Source of the DNA: Myxococcales bacterium UBA1660
Lineage (GTDB): Bacteria > Myxococcota_A > Polyangia > Polyangiales > Houyiibacteriaceae
Direction: 5' to 3'
Assembly (NCBI GenBank): GCA_002320815.1
Contig: DCLA01000020.1
Coordinates: 14,557-78,556, forward strand
Length of the DNA stretch: 64,000 nt
Shown here: positions 8,598-17,020 of the stretch, one piece after another
How the letters are laid out: every line of letters starts with the position of its first letter
Position numbering within the stretch: position 1 is the first letter of the stretch
Notes under the pieces: model-generated
Told to the model about the DNA's origin: nothing
Database searches by the model: none
The model's input: the letters and a program-made list of their open reading frames with translations, nothing else
Made by a program: the position numbers and the translations under genes

Positions 8598-8800
8598 GTC
8601 GTCGCCGGCCGCAAGGAGATTCTCGCGGCTCGCCGATGATCCTCCGCACGGACGCCGAGATCATTGATGAAAACGTGCCGCGATTTTCGGCCCGACGGCC
8701 CGTATTGGCGACGTCCTGCGCGGGAGCCGGGCTGGCGGAGGTCGCATCGCCGCCGCGCGGCCCGACAAAACAGGGGCCCCCACGCGGTGGTGCTGAAACT

Positions 8801-8829
8801 TTGACAACTGCTCAGATGAACCGTAGCGT
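8801..8829 (+). promoter_or_regulatory. Sigma-70-type promoter of lexA
   Basis: TTGACA at 8801-8806 (a perfect -35), a 17-bp spacer, and TAGCGT at 8824-8829 as a weak -10. It is 61 bp upstream of the lexA start and is followed by palindromes that may be LexA operators. The region 8598-8800 between the GntR operator and this promoter shows nothing else recognisable. Confidence 0.65.
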
Positions 8830-8841
8830 CCAGCCCAGCAC

Positions 8842-8866
8842 ACCTGCTCAGGTCATCAGTCCTGAT
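8842..8866 (+). promoter_or_regulatory. Two adjacent palindromes upstream of lexA (candidate LexA operator)
   Basis: ACCTGCTCAGGT (8842-8853) and ATCAGTCCTGAT (8855-8866) are both perfect 5-bp inverted repeats with 2-nt centres, one base apart. An imperfect copy of the first (AACTGCTCAGAT, 8808-8819) sits inside the -35/-10 spacer. The position just downstream of the -10 fits an autorepression site. It is not the E. coli CTGT-N8-ACAG box. Confidence 0.5.
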
Positions 8867-8889
8867 CCCCCGTTCCGCCGAGGTCCCCC

Positions 8890-9552
8890 ATGCAGAAGCT
8901 CACCGATCGCCAGCGCGCCGTACTCGAGTTCATCTCCGAGTCCATCACCGACCGCGGCTACCCCCCCACCCTTCGGGAGATCGGCAACCACCTGGGCATC
9001 CGCAGCACCAACGGGGTGAACGACCATCTGCGCGCGCTGGAGCGGAAGGGCTACCTGACCCGCGAGGACATGAAGTCGCGCACCCTGCGGCTCGTGCGCA
9101 CGCCGGATGGCGAACCGGTCGACAAGCCGAACAGCAGCCCGGCCAACGACGACGCGGACATGGTCGACATCCCGATCCTCGGTCGCGTCGCCGCCGGTGC
9201 CCTCAGCGAGGCCTTCCAGGAGCCCGAGGACACCGTGCGCATTGACCGGATGCTGGTCGGTCGCGGCAAGGACGTCTTCGGCCTCCGGATCCGCGGTGAG
9301 TCGATGATCGAGGCCGGGATCCACGACGGGGACTACGTCTTCGTGCGCAAGCAGATCGAGGCCAAGCGCGGGGACATCGTGATCGCCCTCGTGCACGACG
9401 AGGCGACCTGCAAGACCTTCTACCCCGAGAAGGACCACATCCGCCTGCAGCCGGAGAACAGCTCCATGGCGCCGATTCTGGTGCCCAAGAACGACTGGCG
9501 CGAGACGCAGATCCTCGGCGTCGTGGTCGGCGTCTACCGCCGCCTCGACTGA
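8890..9552 (+). CDS. lexA: LexA repressor (SOS regulator)
   Basis: A 220-residue SOS repressor and self-cleaving serine protease. The N-terminal winged helix is typical (LTDRQRAVLEFI, GYPPTLREIGNHLGIRSTNGVNDHL). The C-terminal S24 domain has the Ala102-Gly103 cleavage bond in RVAAGAL, nucleophile Ser138 in RGESM and general base Lys175 in ATCKTF. The Ser-Lys spacing of 37 equals that of E. coli LexA. It is slightly longer than the E. coli protein because of a linker around residues 72-92. It should repress DNA-repair genes until RecA-ssDNA triggers autocleavage. Confidence 0.97.
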   Translation: MQKLTDRQRAVLEFISESITDRGYPPTLREIGNHLGIRSTNGVNDHLRALERKGYLTREDMKSRTLRLVRTPDGEPVDKPNSSPANDDADMVDIPILGRVAAGALSEAFQEPEDTVRIDRMLVGRGKDVFGLRIRGESMIEAGIHDGDYVFVRKQIEAKRGDIVIALVHDEATCKTFYPEKDHIRLQPENSSMAPILVPKNDWRETQILGVVVGVYRRLD

Positions 9553-9574
9553 CGCCCCGCGGCCTCGGCGCCCG

Positions 9575-9601
9575 TCAGCACGGCGCTCATCAGCACGGCG
9601 C
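9575..9601. repeat. Short tandem repeat between convergent genes
   Basis: TCAGCACGGCGC occurs at 9575-9586 and 9590-9601 in the 52-bp gap between the lexA stop and the aminotransferase stop. No stable hairpin with a T-run is visible. Its role is unknown. Confidence 0.35.
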
Positions 9602-9604
9602 CAA

Positions 9605-10717
9605 TCAGCTCAGGGCGTCTTCCAGGGCGCTCAGACAGAGCGCGATGTGCCGCGGGGTGCACGACGCCCCCATCAGCCCGATTCGCCAGGCCTTGCCCGC
9701 GAAGTCGCCCAGCCCGCCGCCGATCTCCAGGCCGTACCGGTCCAAGAGGTGGCGGCGGACCTGCTTGTCGTCCTTGCCGTCCGGGATCCCCACGAGGGTC
9801 AGGGGCGGGAGCCGATGGGTCTCGGCGACCGGGAGCTCGAGGCCGAGCCCGCGGAGACCGGCCTGCAGCTCGCCGGAGAGCCGCGCGTGTCGCTCGTAGC
9901 GTGCCTCGAGCCCCTCGGTGAGCACCAGCCGGAGCGCCTCGTGGAGCCCGAAGATGGCGTTGACCGGCGCGGTGTGGTGGTAGGCGCGCTCGTCGCCCCA
10001 GTACCGAGCCAGGAGCCGCAGGTCGAGGTACCAGCTGCGCACCTCGTGCTCCCGGGCCCGCACGCGCTCCATGGCCCGCTCCGAGAGCGAGATGGGCGCC
10101 AGCCCCGGAGGCGCGCTGAGGCACTTCTGGGTCCCGCTGTAGGCCGCGTCCACGCCGTGCCGATCGAGCTCGATGGGCACACCGGCGAAGCTGGTCACGC
10201 AGTCGGCGACCAGGAGCGCGCCGTGCTCGTCGGCGATGGCGCGGAAGGGCGCCAGGTCCTGGAGGACCCCGGTGGAGGTCTCGGCGTGGACCAACGCGAG
10301 CACCCGAAAGCGCCGCCCGGCGCCGGCCGCGGCGACCTTCTCGGGGTCGAGGGGCTGACCCCAGGGCGCCTTCACCTCGACGACCTCGGCGCCCTGGCGA
10401 CGGGCCACCTCGGCCATGCGACCCCCGAAGACCCCGTGGGTGCAGATCAGCGCGGCGTCGCCGGGCTCGAGGAGGTTGGCGAAGAGGGTCTCCATGCCCG
10501 CCGACCCGGTGCCGCTGATGGGCAGCGTCATGGTGTTCTCGGTGCCGTAGACCGCGCGGATCATCGCGCGGCACTCGTCCATGCAGCGGAGGAACTCGGG
10601 GTCCAAGTGGCCGATGGTCGGCGCGCCCTGGGCGCGGAGGACCTGGCTGGGCACGTCCGACGGGCCGGGGCCCATCAGCACGCGCTCCTTGGCGACGAAG
10701 GGGGCCGGGGCCTTCAC
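9605..10717 (-). CDS. Class V PLP-dependent aminotransferase (alanine/serine-glyoxylate type)
   Basis: A 370-residue fold-type I aminotransferase. It opens with the class V substrate loop LMGPGPSDVPSQVL, has GTGSAGMETLF for cofactor phosphate binding, LLVADCVTSFAGV with the PLP-contacting Asp, and the Schiff-base Lys in YSGTQKCLSAPPG. It ends with the substrate-binding WRIGLMG Arg region. This set fits alanine-glyoxylate or serine-glyoxylate transaminases; specificity is not decided. The GTG start overlaps the upstream lipoprotein stop (GTGA). Because upstream codons lack another start, GTG 10717 is taken. Confidence 0.9.
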   Translation of the reverse strand: MKAPAPFVAKERVLMGPGPSDVPSQVLRAQGAPTIGHLDPEFLRCMDECRAMIRAVYGTENTMTLPISGTGSAGMETLFANLLEPGDAALICTHGVFGGRMAEVARRQGAEVVEVKAPWGQPLDPEKVAAAGAGRRFRVLALVHAETSTGVLQDLAPFRAIADEHGALLVADCVTSFAGVPIELDRHGVDAAYSGTQKCLSAPPGLAPISLSERAMERVRAREHEVRSWYLDLRLLARYWGDERAYHHTAPVNAIFGLHEALRLVLTEGLEARYERHARLSGELQAGLRGLGLELPVAETHRLPPLTLVGIPDGKDDKQVRRHLLDRYGLEIGGGLGDFAGKAWRIGLMGASCTPRHIALCLSALEDALS

Positions 10718-11112
10718 TGGATCGACTCCTCGCCCACCGGCGACTGGCTCAGGCGCGCCGCGCAGCGCCCCTCGTGGCAGAGGCAGGCGCCGCCGCAGTC
10801 GAGGGTCCCGTACTGGCAGTTGGCGGTGCACATGATGTCGGTGCAGTCCGGGGCGTTGGCGGTGGCCACGCAGGCGGCGGCGTGGCAGCAGCCGGCAGGG
10901 ACGCAGTCGGCGTCGGTGGTGCAGGCGTCGTCGCCGATGACCAGGTCGTCGTTCTCCCCGGCGGTCTCCTCGCCGCCCTCGGAGACGGGGTCGGCGGGTT
11001 CGGCCGGGTCCACCACCGGGGTGGTCTCGTCGGCGGGCTCCAGCGTGTGGTGCTCGACCGTGCAGGCCGACAGCGACAGGAGGGCCAGGGTGGCGAAGCG
11101 GAGGAATCGCAT
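10714..11112 (-). CDS. Cys-rich lipoprotein
   Basis: A 132-residue protein. The signal peptide MRFLRFATLALLSLSAC contains a lipobox (LSAC), and an acidic Pro/Glu linker follows. The C-terminal half is rich in cysteines in myxobacterial-style motifs (CTTDADCVPAGCC, CTDIMCTANCQYGTLDCGGACLCHEGRC), suggesting a compact disulfide-bonded surface domain. The function is unknown. It is coupled to the aminotransferase by a GTGA overlap, although the products act in different compartments. Confidence 0.8.
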   Translation of the reverse strand: MRFLRFATLALLSLSACTVEHHTLEPADETTPVVDPAEPADPVSEGGEETAGENDDLVIGDDACTTDADCVPAGCCHAAACVATANAPDCTDIMCTANCQYGTLDCGGACLCHEGRCAARLSQSPVGEESIQ

Positions 11113-11219
11113 GGGGCCTACGTAGTACAACCGAGCCGAGCGGTCGACGGACGGCGAGAATCGACCCCGGCATAGACCGAACCCGGATCTCGGCCGTCCG
11201 AGCGCCCCTCGGAGGATCG

Positions 11220-12866
11220 ATGAACATGCGCACGAACGACCGGGGCCGTCCCCGGGCCGATGGAACTCGCCCACGGGCTCGGACCTTGGGTCGAATCTCG
11301 ATGATGGGGATCGCCCTGGTTGCCAGCTCGATCTCGCCCGCGCCGGCGGCCGCGTTCTGCGGCTTCATGGTGTCCAGCGGCGAGGGGACCCCGACCAACG
11401 GCGGGAGCATGGTGGCCCTGATGCGCGACGGGTCGCGCACCGTGGTCTCGATGCAGAACGACTACCAGGGGCCGCCCGAGGACTTCGCGCTGGTGATCCC
11501 GGTGCCCGAGATCCTCGAAGAAGGTCAGGTGCGCACGCTGCCCGCGGACGTCTTCGCCCGGCTGGACACCCTCGCCGCGCCACGGCTGGTCGAGTACTGG
11601 GAGCAGGACCCCTGCTACCAACCCGCCGCCTACGACTTCGAGGACGACCTGATCTCGCAGGCGGCGACGGAGTCCACGGGCGACGAAGAGCGCTCCGCGG
11701 AGCCGGAGGATCTCGGGGTCACGATCGAGGCCGAGTACGCGGTGGGCGAGTACGACGTCCTGATCCTCGGCGCCCGGGACTCGGCGGGGCTCGACACCTG
11801 GCTGCGCCGCAACGGGTACGCCATCCCCGCCGGCGCCGAACAGGTGCTGCGCGCCTACGTCGAGCAGGACATGAAGTTCTTCGTGGCCAAGGTGGCCATC
11901 GAGCGGGTCACCTTCGACGACCGGCAGCAGGTGGTGCTCAGCCCGCTGCGCTTCCACTACGACTCGGAGCTCCTCTCGCTCCCCATCCGGCTGGGGCTCC
12001 TCAACGCGGACGGGTCCCAGGACGTGGTGGTCCACGTGCTCGGGCGCGGCGTCCGCTACGAGGTCGTGAACTACGACAACTACGCCATCCCCACCAACCT
12101 CACGGTCACCGATGAAGTTCGCGAAGCCTTCGGCTCCTTCTACGACGCCCTCTTCGACCGCATGACCGAGCTCCACCCGCGGGCGGTGATGACCGAGTAC
12201 GCCTGGCAGGCGGGCTCCTGTGATCCCTGCCCCGGGCCCACCCTGACCGCGGAGGATCTGACCCTCCTCGGCGCGGACGTGGTGCCCACCTACGAACGCG
12301 CCATCGCCCGGGGCCGCGTGCAGACCGGCTTCGAGCAGGACTTCGTCCTCACGCGCCTGCACCTGCGGTATACCGAGCAGAGCCTCGGGGAGGACCTCGT
12401 CTTCCGCACCGCGCCGGCCATCGAAGGGGGCCGCGGGCAGCCCGGGTCCGATGGGTCGATGAGTCGCGGGGTGCGGCCCTACTCGGTGAACAACTTCCAG
12501 GCGCGCTACGCCATCCTCAACGAATGGGAGGGGCCCATCGAGTGCGCGAGCCCGCGCCGCGGGATCTGGGGCGGCCCGCCCTCGACGGTCCAGGGCACCA
12601 GCGCTCCGATGGCCGCCGCGGGCCTGGTCTTCGCGAGCCCGGTGCAGACCTCCCTCGACGCGCTCCTCAGTGGTCCGGTGCCCGAGCTCGGCCGCTCCAC
12701 CGAGACCCTCCCCTCGGGCGAGGTCGAGCCGGCGCCGCGGCCCCAGATCCCCGGCTCCGGCTGCGCCCACTGCGCCGTGGACGCGACCCCCGGCCGCGCG
12801 TCGGGCTTCGGGCTGCTCCTGGTCGGCTGGGTGCTCGGCCTCATCGCCCGGCGGCGGAGGCGCTAG
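11220..12866 (+). CDS. DUF2330 family protein with C-terminal membrane anchor
   Basis: A 548-residue envelope protein. GGAGG lies 4 nt upstream of ATG 11220. A basic N-terminus precedes a hydrophobic segment (MMGIALVASSISPAPAAA), and the mature protein starts FCGFMV, the family's usual Cys-Gly opening after the signal. DUF2330 features include the MQNDYQGPPEDFALVIPVP segment. The C-terminus has GSGCAHCAVD, then a hydrophobic helix and the tail ARRRRR, like the MYXO-CTERM sorting signals of myxobacteria. The molecular function of DUF2330 is unknown; surface display is inferred from the tail. Confidence 0.88.
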   Translation: MNMRTNDRGRPRADGTRPRARTLGRISMMGIALVASSISPAPAAAFCGFMVSSGEGTPTNGGSMVALMRDGSRTVVSMQNDYQGPPEDFALVIPVPEILEEGQVRTLPADVFARLDTLAAPRLVEYWEQDPCYQPAAYDFEDDLISQAATESTGDEERSAEPEDLGVTIEAEYAVGEYDVLILGARDSAGLDTWLRRNGYAIPAGAEQVLRAYVEQDMKFFVAKVAIERVTFDDRQQVVLSPLRFHYDSELLSLPIRLGLLNADGSQDVVVHVLGRGVRYEVVNYDNYAIPTNLTVTDEVREAFGSFYDALFDRMTELHPRAVMTEYAWQAGSCDPCPGPTLTAEDLTLLGADVVPTYERAIARGRVQTGFEQDFVLTRLHLRYTEQSLGEDLVFRTAPAIEGGRGQPGSDGSMSRGVRPYSVNNFQARYAILNEWEGPIECASPRRGIWGGPPSTVQGTSAPMAAAGLVFASPVQTSLDALLSGPVPELGRSTETLPSGEVEPAPRPQIPGSGCAHCAVDATPGRASGFGLLLVGWVLGLIARRRRR

Positions 12867-12875
12867 GCTCGCGGG

Positions 12876-14060
12876 GTGTCGCGCAGCCTCGCCCTCGTCT
12901 CGGTGGACTTCTACTCCCGCTACGGAGTGCGTCCGCCGCTCCAGCTCCACGCCGTCGCCCGCGACGGGTCCGCCATCGGCTTCCGCCGGCAGGCGCTCTC
13001 GTCGCGGGAGTTCGAGGAGCACTGGTTCACGCCGGGCGGGGCCGAGGTCGAGGCTCCCCGCGACGTCCGTTCCCTCGCCAGCGCCCGGTGGTGCGGCCTC
13101 TACGGGCACGAGCCCCCGCGGGACGATGAACCGCCGAGCTGGCCCGAGGGCTACCGCAAGCGGTCGCAGCAGTCCGGCGAGCTCTTCTATGTCGAGGTGA
13201 GCACGCCCCTGGGGAAGCGCGAGCTCCATCGGGTCGGCCCCGAGACCAGCGAACGCGTCGACGGTCACGTGCCCAGCGACACGCAGCTCGAAGCCATTGG
13301 TGGTGGCCGCGCGGTCCGGGCCTCGAAGGACACCTGGCGCATCGTCCGGGCCCAGGGCCCGGACCTCGTCGCCGAGCTCCCGACGAGCCTCCGGCGGATC
13401 GCCCGCGAGTGGCGGGCCAGCGCGCTCCGGCAGCTCTTCTACCTGCCCGAGGCGGACGTCCTGGTCTTCATCTCCCAGCGGGAGGGCGCCTGGGTCGCCG
13501 CCGAAGCGTTGCGCGCGGTGGAACCGGGGGAAGCCCTGGGCGGCGCGGGCTCGCCGGTCGCCTTCGAGGTCCGGACCGAGAAGCCGAAGAGGCGTCGACC
13601 GGTCCTCCGCAAGAAGGAGCGCGAGCGATTGGCGATCCTGCAGGAGGCCGGCCTCTTCGGCGAGCTCGACGACGCGCTGCTCCGGGAGCTCGCCCACCTC
13701 GTCGGCGGGAGCGACCGCCTGGCCTCGGCCGTGGACACCGCCTTCGTCCACGGCAAGCTCCACGACCCGGCGGTGCGCTCCATCCAGAGCGTGTGGCCCG
13801 GGCTCGGCGTCGAGGCGGTGCTCCGGGAAGAAGACGGCCGGCTCCGGCTCACCGACGCCGACGGGACGGTGCGCGAGCTCCCGAACCGCACGCACCATGA
13901 CTGGGCCGCGGCCCACAACGAAGCCCTGCGCGTGCTCGGCGACCCCCGCCGTCTCGTGGGCGTGCCCACCGACGACTGGGAGGAGCCGCTTTTCGTGATC
14001 TGCGACCCCGCGGGCGCCGCCGCCCTGGCCGCCACGGGCCTGGTCGACGAGGGGTACTGA
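12876..14060 (+). CDS. Hypothetical protein, 394 residues
   Basis: It begins at GTG 12876, 9 bp after the DUF2330 gene. No signal peptide or membrane helix is present, so it is probably cytosolic. A basic KPKRRRPVLRKKERERL segment near residue 240 divides two halves; the second half is helical. No family is recognised. The codon pattern is consistent with a real gene. The stop is 1 bp from that of the convergent neighbour. Confidence 0.7.
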   Translation: MSRSLALVSVDFYSRYGVRPPLQLHAVARDGSAIGFRRQALSSREFEEHWFTPGGAEVEAPRDVRSLASARWCGLYGHEPPRDDEPPSWPEGYRKRSQQSGELFYVEVSTPLGKRELHRVGPETSERVDGHVPSDTQLEAIGGGRAVRASKDTWRIVRAQGPDLVAELPTSLRRIAREWRASALRQLFYLPEADVLVFISQREGAWVAAEALRAVEPGEALGGAGSPVAFEVRTEKPKRRRPVLRKKERERLAILQEAGLFGELDDALLRELAHLVGGSDRLASAVDTAFVHGKLHDPAVRSIQSVWPGLGVEAVLREEDGRLRLTDADGTVRELPNRTHHDWAAAHNEALRVLGDPRRLVGVPTDDWEEPLFVICDPAGAAALAATGLVDEGY

Positions 14061-14061
14061 A

Positions 14062-15273
14062 TCAACGCGCTTCGAAGACCTGGAGCGCGAAGCCGCCGTA
14101 GCCGTTGGTGGCCTTGAGCTCGGCGCGGTAGGTCCCGCCCGAGCTGGCGCAGAAGCGGGCGCTGGGGCGAGGCTCCTCGCGACTCGAGGCCCGCTCGGAG
14201 CCGTAGGCGTCCATGAAGCGGACCCGGAGCGAGCGCACCGAGGGCATCCCGACGGCGATGACCCGGTAGCACTGCCCCGAGCGCGCGGTGAAGTCGAAGG
14301 TCCGGGTCTCGCTGCGCCCGAGCTGCCCCTCCACGGCGGGGAGCAGGGGCAACATCCCTTCGCCGACCTCGCCATGGCGGTCGCGGAGCGCGCGGGCCAC
14401 GAAGCCGGTCCCGGCGCCGCCCACTGGCGGGCGAGGCCGGGCGGCGGCGGCCGCGGCGGCGCGCTCGGCGGCCGCGGCGCGGAAGGTGCGCCAGGCGACT
14501 TCGCCGCCGCCCTCGGCGCGGATGCGGAGCGCGTAGTCACCAGTCCTGGTGGGGCAGAGCGGCCGCAGCACCCCGAGGGTCGCGCGGGGCCGGCCCTGAG
14601 CGCTCCGAGCGACGCGGTCGCCGCCCGGCGCCATGAGCTCCAGGCTCAACGCGCGGACACCGGGGCCGCCGGCGGCGAGGACCCGGTAGCAGGAGCCGCC
14701 GACCAGATGGACCGGCTTCTGCGCCTGCGCGCCGTCGGTGAGCCCCTCCGTCTCCACGCCGCTGGCGGGCACCTGGCCCTCACCGTGGCGGCGGACCATC
14801 GCCTCGAGGGCGTCGTGGGACGTGGCGGCCTCCTGGGGGCTCTGGAGCGCCGACTCGGAGGCCACGCGGAAGGCCGCGGCGGCGAAGGCGCCCTCCCCCC
14901 TCGCCCGCACCTCGAGCACTCCCCGGGCGGCCGCCCCCTCGTGGCAATGGACCAACTGCGCCGGCCGCCCCTCCGCGCGGGCACGCACGCGGCCGCCGAT
15001 CGTCAACGCGAGCTGCACCGGGAAGTCGGCGCCCTGCGCCACGAGGAGCACGCAGGTGTCCGCCGGGACCTGGAAGCGCATCCGGTGACGTCCGTTGCGG
15101 CGAAGGGTCCCGTCGGCCACCTCCGTGAGGGGAGTGCCTCCGGCGTCGGCTTCCCCGCGCGCGGAGACCGCGAGCACCAGGGCCGCCCGCTGGGAGCTCT
15201 CGTCGGGGTCGTCGGCCATCGAGCGGGCCGGGAGGAGCGAACAGAAGGCGAGGGTCAGGGCGAGGCGCGTCAC
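14062..15273 (-). CDS. Secreted protein with three internal ~80-residue repeats
   Basis: A 403-residue protein with a signal peptide (MTRLALTLAFCSLLPARSMA). The mature part holds three related beta-rich modules. Each opens near a cysteine (DTCVLLVAQG, GSCYRVLAAGGPGVRALSLEL, GQCYRVIAVGMPSVRSLRVRF), has a second Cys about 40 residues on (VHCHE, LCPTRTGDYALRI, FCASSGGTYRAEL) and ends in Phe-rich strands. This resembles pre-peptidase C-terminal type beta-sandwiches, but I cannot assign it firmly. A polyalanine linker of about 15 residues separates repeats two and three. Confidence 0.72.
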   Translation of the reverse strand: MTRLALTLAFCSLLPARSMADDPDESSQRAALVLAVSARGEADAGGTPLTEVADGTLRRNGRHRMRFQVPADTCVLLVAQGADFPVQLALTIGGRVRARAEGRPAQLVHCHEGAAARGVLEVRARGEGAFAAAAFRVASESALQSPQEAATSHDALEAMVRRHGEGQVPASGVETEGLTDGAQAQKPVHLVGGSCYRVLAAGGPGVRALSLELMAPGGDRVARSAQGRPRATLGVLRPLCPTRTGDYALRIRAEGGGEVAWRTFRAAAAERAAAAAAARPRPPVGGAGTGFVARALRDRHGEVGEGMLPLLPAVEGQLGRSETRTFDFTARSGQCYRVIAVGMPSVRSLRVRFMDAYGSERASSREEPRPSARFCASSGGTYRAELKATNGYGGFALQVFEAR

Positions 15274-15355
15274 GGAGCGATGGTACGCACGGGGCGGGCC
15301 CGATCTTCAACCGCCGGGCTGGGGTTCGGCCGAGGTCCGTAGTAGGGATGGGGCC

Positions 15356-16858
15356 ATGACCTTGGACACCTTCGACGCTCCCGGTGACTACATCAACGGC
15401 GCCTTCGTGGTCCCCGACGCGCCCGACGAGACGCTGCGCATCCTGAGCCCGGCGGACCAGAACGACGTGGTCGGCGTGCACCCGGTGGCCCACGACCACG
15501 TGGACCAGGCCATCGACGCCGCGCGCCGGGCCTACCCGGCTTGGCGCCGGCTGGGGGAAGCCAAGCGCCGGGAGCTGCTGCGGAAGTACCAGGAGGTCGT
15601 CCGCGGCTACGAGGCCCAGATCGCCGAGACCATCGCCCGCGAGGTGGGCAAGCCCCTCTGGGACGCGATGGGCGAGGCCAAGGCCCTGGCGGGCAAGGTC
15701 GATCTGATGCTCGGCGAGGGCGCGCGCTTCACCCGCGACGAAGCGCTGGACGATCTGCCCGGCGCCATCCGCCACCGCCCCCACGGCGTGCTGAGCGTGG
15801 TGGGTCCCTTCAACTTCCCGGCCCACCTGCCCAACGGGCAGATCGTGCCGGCGCTGCTCCACGGGAACACCGTGGTCTTCAAGCCCAGCGAGAAGACGCC
15901 CAACGCCGCGGTATGGCTGGCCCGGGCGTTCCACGAGGCCGGCTTCCCGCCCGGCGTCTTCAACGTGGTCCAGGGCGGCTCGCACAGCGCCAAGGCGCTG
16001 GTCCGGCATCGGGGCATCGACGGCATCCTCTTCACCGGCTCGGTGGCCGTGGGCCAGTCGATCGTCGCGGCCAACGCCGACCGGCCGGGGTGTCTCATCG
16101 CCCTGGAGCTGGGCGGCAAGAACGCCTCCATCGTCCTGGACGACGCCGACGTGGAGCGTGCCGCCCGGCAGATCGCCTTCGCGGCCTACGCCAGCGCGGG
16201 TCAGCGCTGCACCGCGACCAGCCGGGTCTACGCGACCCCGGGGATCATCGACCGGCTCCAGGAGCGCCTCGCCGCCGCGGCCCAGGCGATCACCGTGGGC
16301 TACCCCCTCGATTCGGGCGTCTTCATGGGTCCGCTCATCGACGAGGGCTCCCGGGAGCGGCTCCTCGCCGCCCAGGGCCGGGCCCGCGCGGCGGGCTTCG
16401 AGGCCATCGTGGACGGTGGCGCCCTCCCGAAGGTCGGCGATCACCAAGGCTGGTACGTGCGCCCCTCGCTCCATCGCGCGCCCCGCGCCGACCTGGTGGT
16501 CGAGGGCTACACCCACGACGAGCTCTTCGGCCCCGACGTGGCCCTCTACCCGGTGGCCGACCTCGCGGAGGCCTGCCAGCGCGCCAACGGGACCCGCTAC
16601 GGCCTCGCCGCCGCGGTCTTCACCGCCAGCGAGGAGAGCTTCGAGGCCGCGGCCGACGAGCTCCGGGTCGGCGTACTCCACTGGAACCAGTCCAGCGCCG
16701 GCGCCAGCGGCCGCCTGCCCTTCGGCGGTGTCGGCGAGAGCGGCAACCACCGCCCGGCGGGCATCCTGGCGGGCACCTTCTGCGCCTGGCCCCAGGCCGT
16801 CCGCTTCACCCCCCCCGCCGACGCCCCCCTCCCCACCTGGCCCGGCCTCTACGGCTAA
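15356..16858 (+). CDS. astD: Aldehyde dehydrogenase, succinylglutamate-semialdehyde (AstD) type
   Basis: A 500-residue NAD(P)-dependent enzyme. It has GPFNFPAHLPNGQIVPALLHGNTVVFKPSEKTP, FTGSVAVG for the cofactor, general-base Glu in LELGGKN and nucleophile Cys in SAGQRCTATSR. The C-terminal FGGVGESGNHRPAG plus FCAWP is characteristic of AstD, the fourth step of the arginine succinyltransferase pathway. No other ast gene is nearby, so the symbol rests on motif similarity and the in vivo substrate could be another semialdehyde. ATG 15356 starts the ALDH fold cleanly. Confidence 0.85.
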   Translation: MTLDTFDAPGDYINGAFVVPDAPDETLRILSPADQNDVVGVHPVAHDHVDQAIDAARRAYPAWRRLGEAKRRELLRKYQEVVRGYEAQIAETIAREVGKPLWDAMGEAKALAGKVDLMLGEGARFTRDEALDDLPGAIRHRPHGVLSVVGPFNFPAHLPNGQIVPALLHGNTVVFKPSEKTPNAAVWLARAFHEAGFPPGVFNVVQGGSHSAKALVRHRGIDGILFTGSVAVGQSIVAANADRPGCLIALELGGKNASIVLDDADVERAARQIAFAAYASAGQRCTATSRVYATPGIIDRLQERLAAAAQAITVGYPLDSGVFMGPLIDEGSRERLLAAQGRARAAGFEAIVDGGALPKVGDHQGWYVRPSLHRAPRADLVVEGYTHDELFGPDVALYPVADLAEACQRANGTRYGLAAAVFTASEESFEAAADELRVGVLHWNQSSAGASGRLPFGGVGESGNHRPAGILAGTFCAWPQAVRFTPPADAPLPTWPGLYG

Positions 16859-16859
16859 C

Positions 16860-16990
16860 GGGGACGATCGTCGTCATTGTCGTCATTCGACCCCGGGGAC
16901 GATCGTCGTCATTGTCGTCATTCGACCCCGCCGGCGATCGGCCGCCGCTGGAAACATGTTTCCAATGACGACATGACGACGATCGTCCCC
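16860..16990. repeat. 35-bp direct repeat pair plus inverted copy around a 14-bp palindrome
   Basis: A 35-bp unit beginning GGGGACGATCGTCGTCATTG occurs twice in exact tandem (16860-16894, 16895-16929). A 27-bp inverted copy of its first part, differing by one missing base, lies at 16964-16990. Between them is the perfect palindrome GGAAACATGTTTCC (16950-16963). The block starts 2 bp after the aldehyde dehydrogenase stop and ends 30 bp before the next gene. A long hairpin is possible, but no T-run follows. It may be a dispersed repeat element of this genome. Confidence 0.85.
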
Positions 16991-17020
16991 GGCGTTTGGT
17001 ATGACGGGGGGATGGATGGG

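Noticed and set aside
16860..16990. Compound repeat considered as a simple intrinsic terminator of the aldehyde dehydrogenase gene
   Set aside because: The stem is very long with a 40-bp loop containing another palindrome and no T-run, and the tandem 35-bp copy is unexplained by a terminator.
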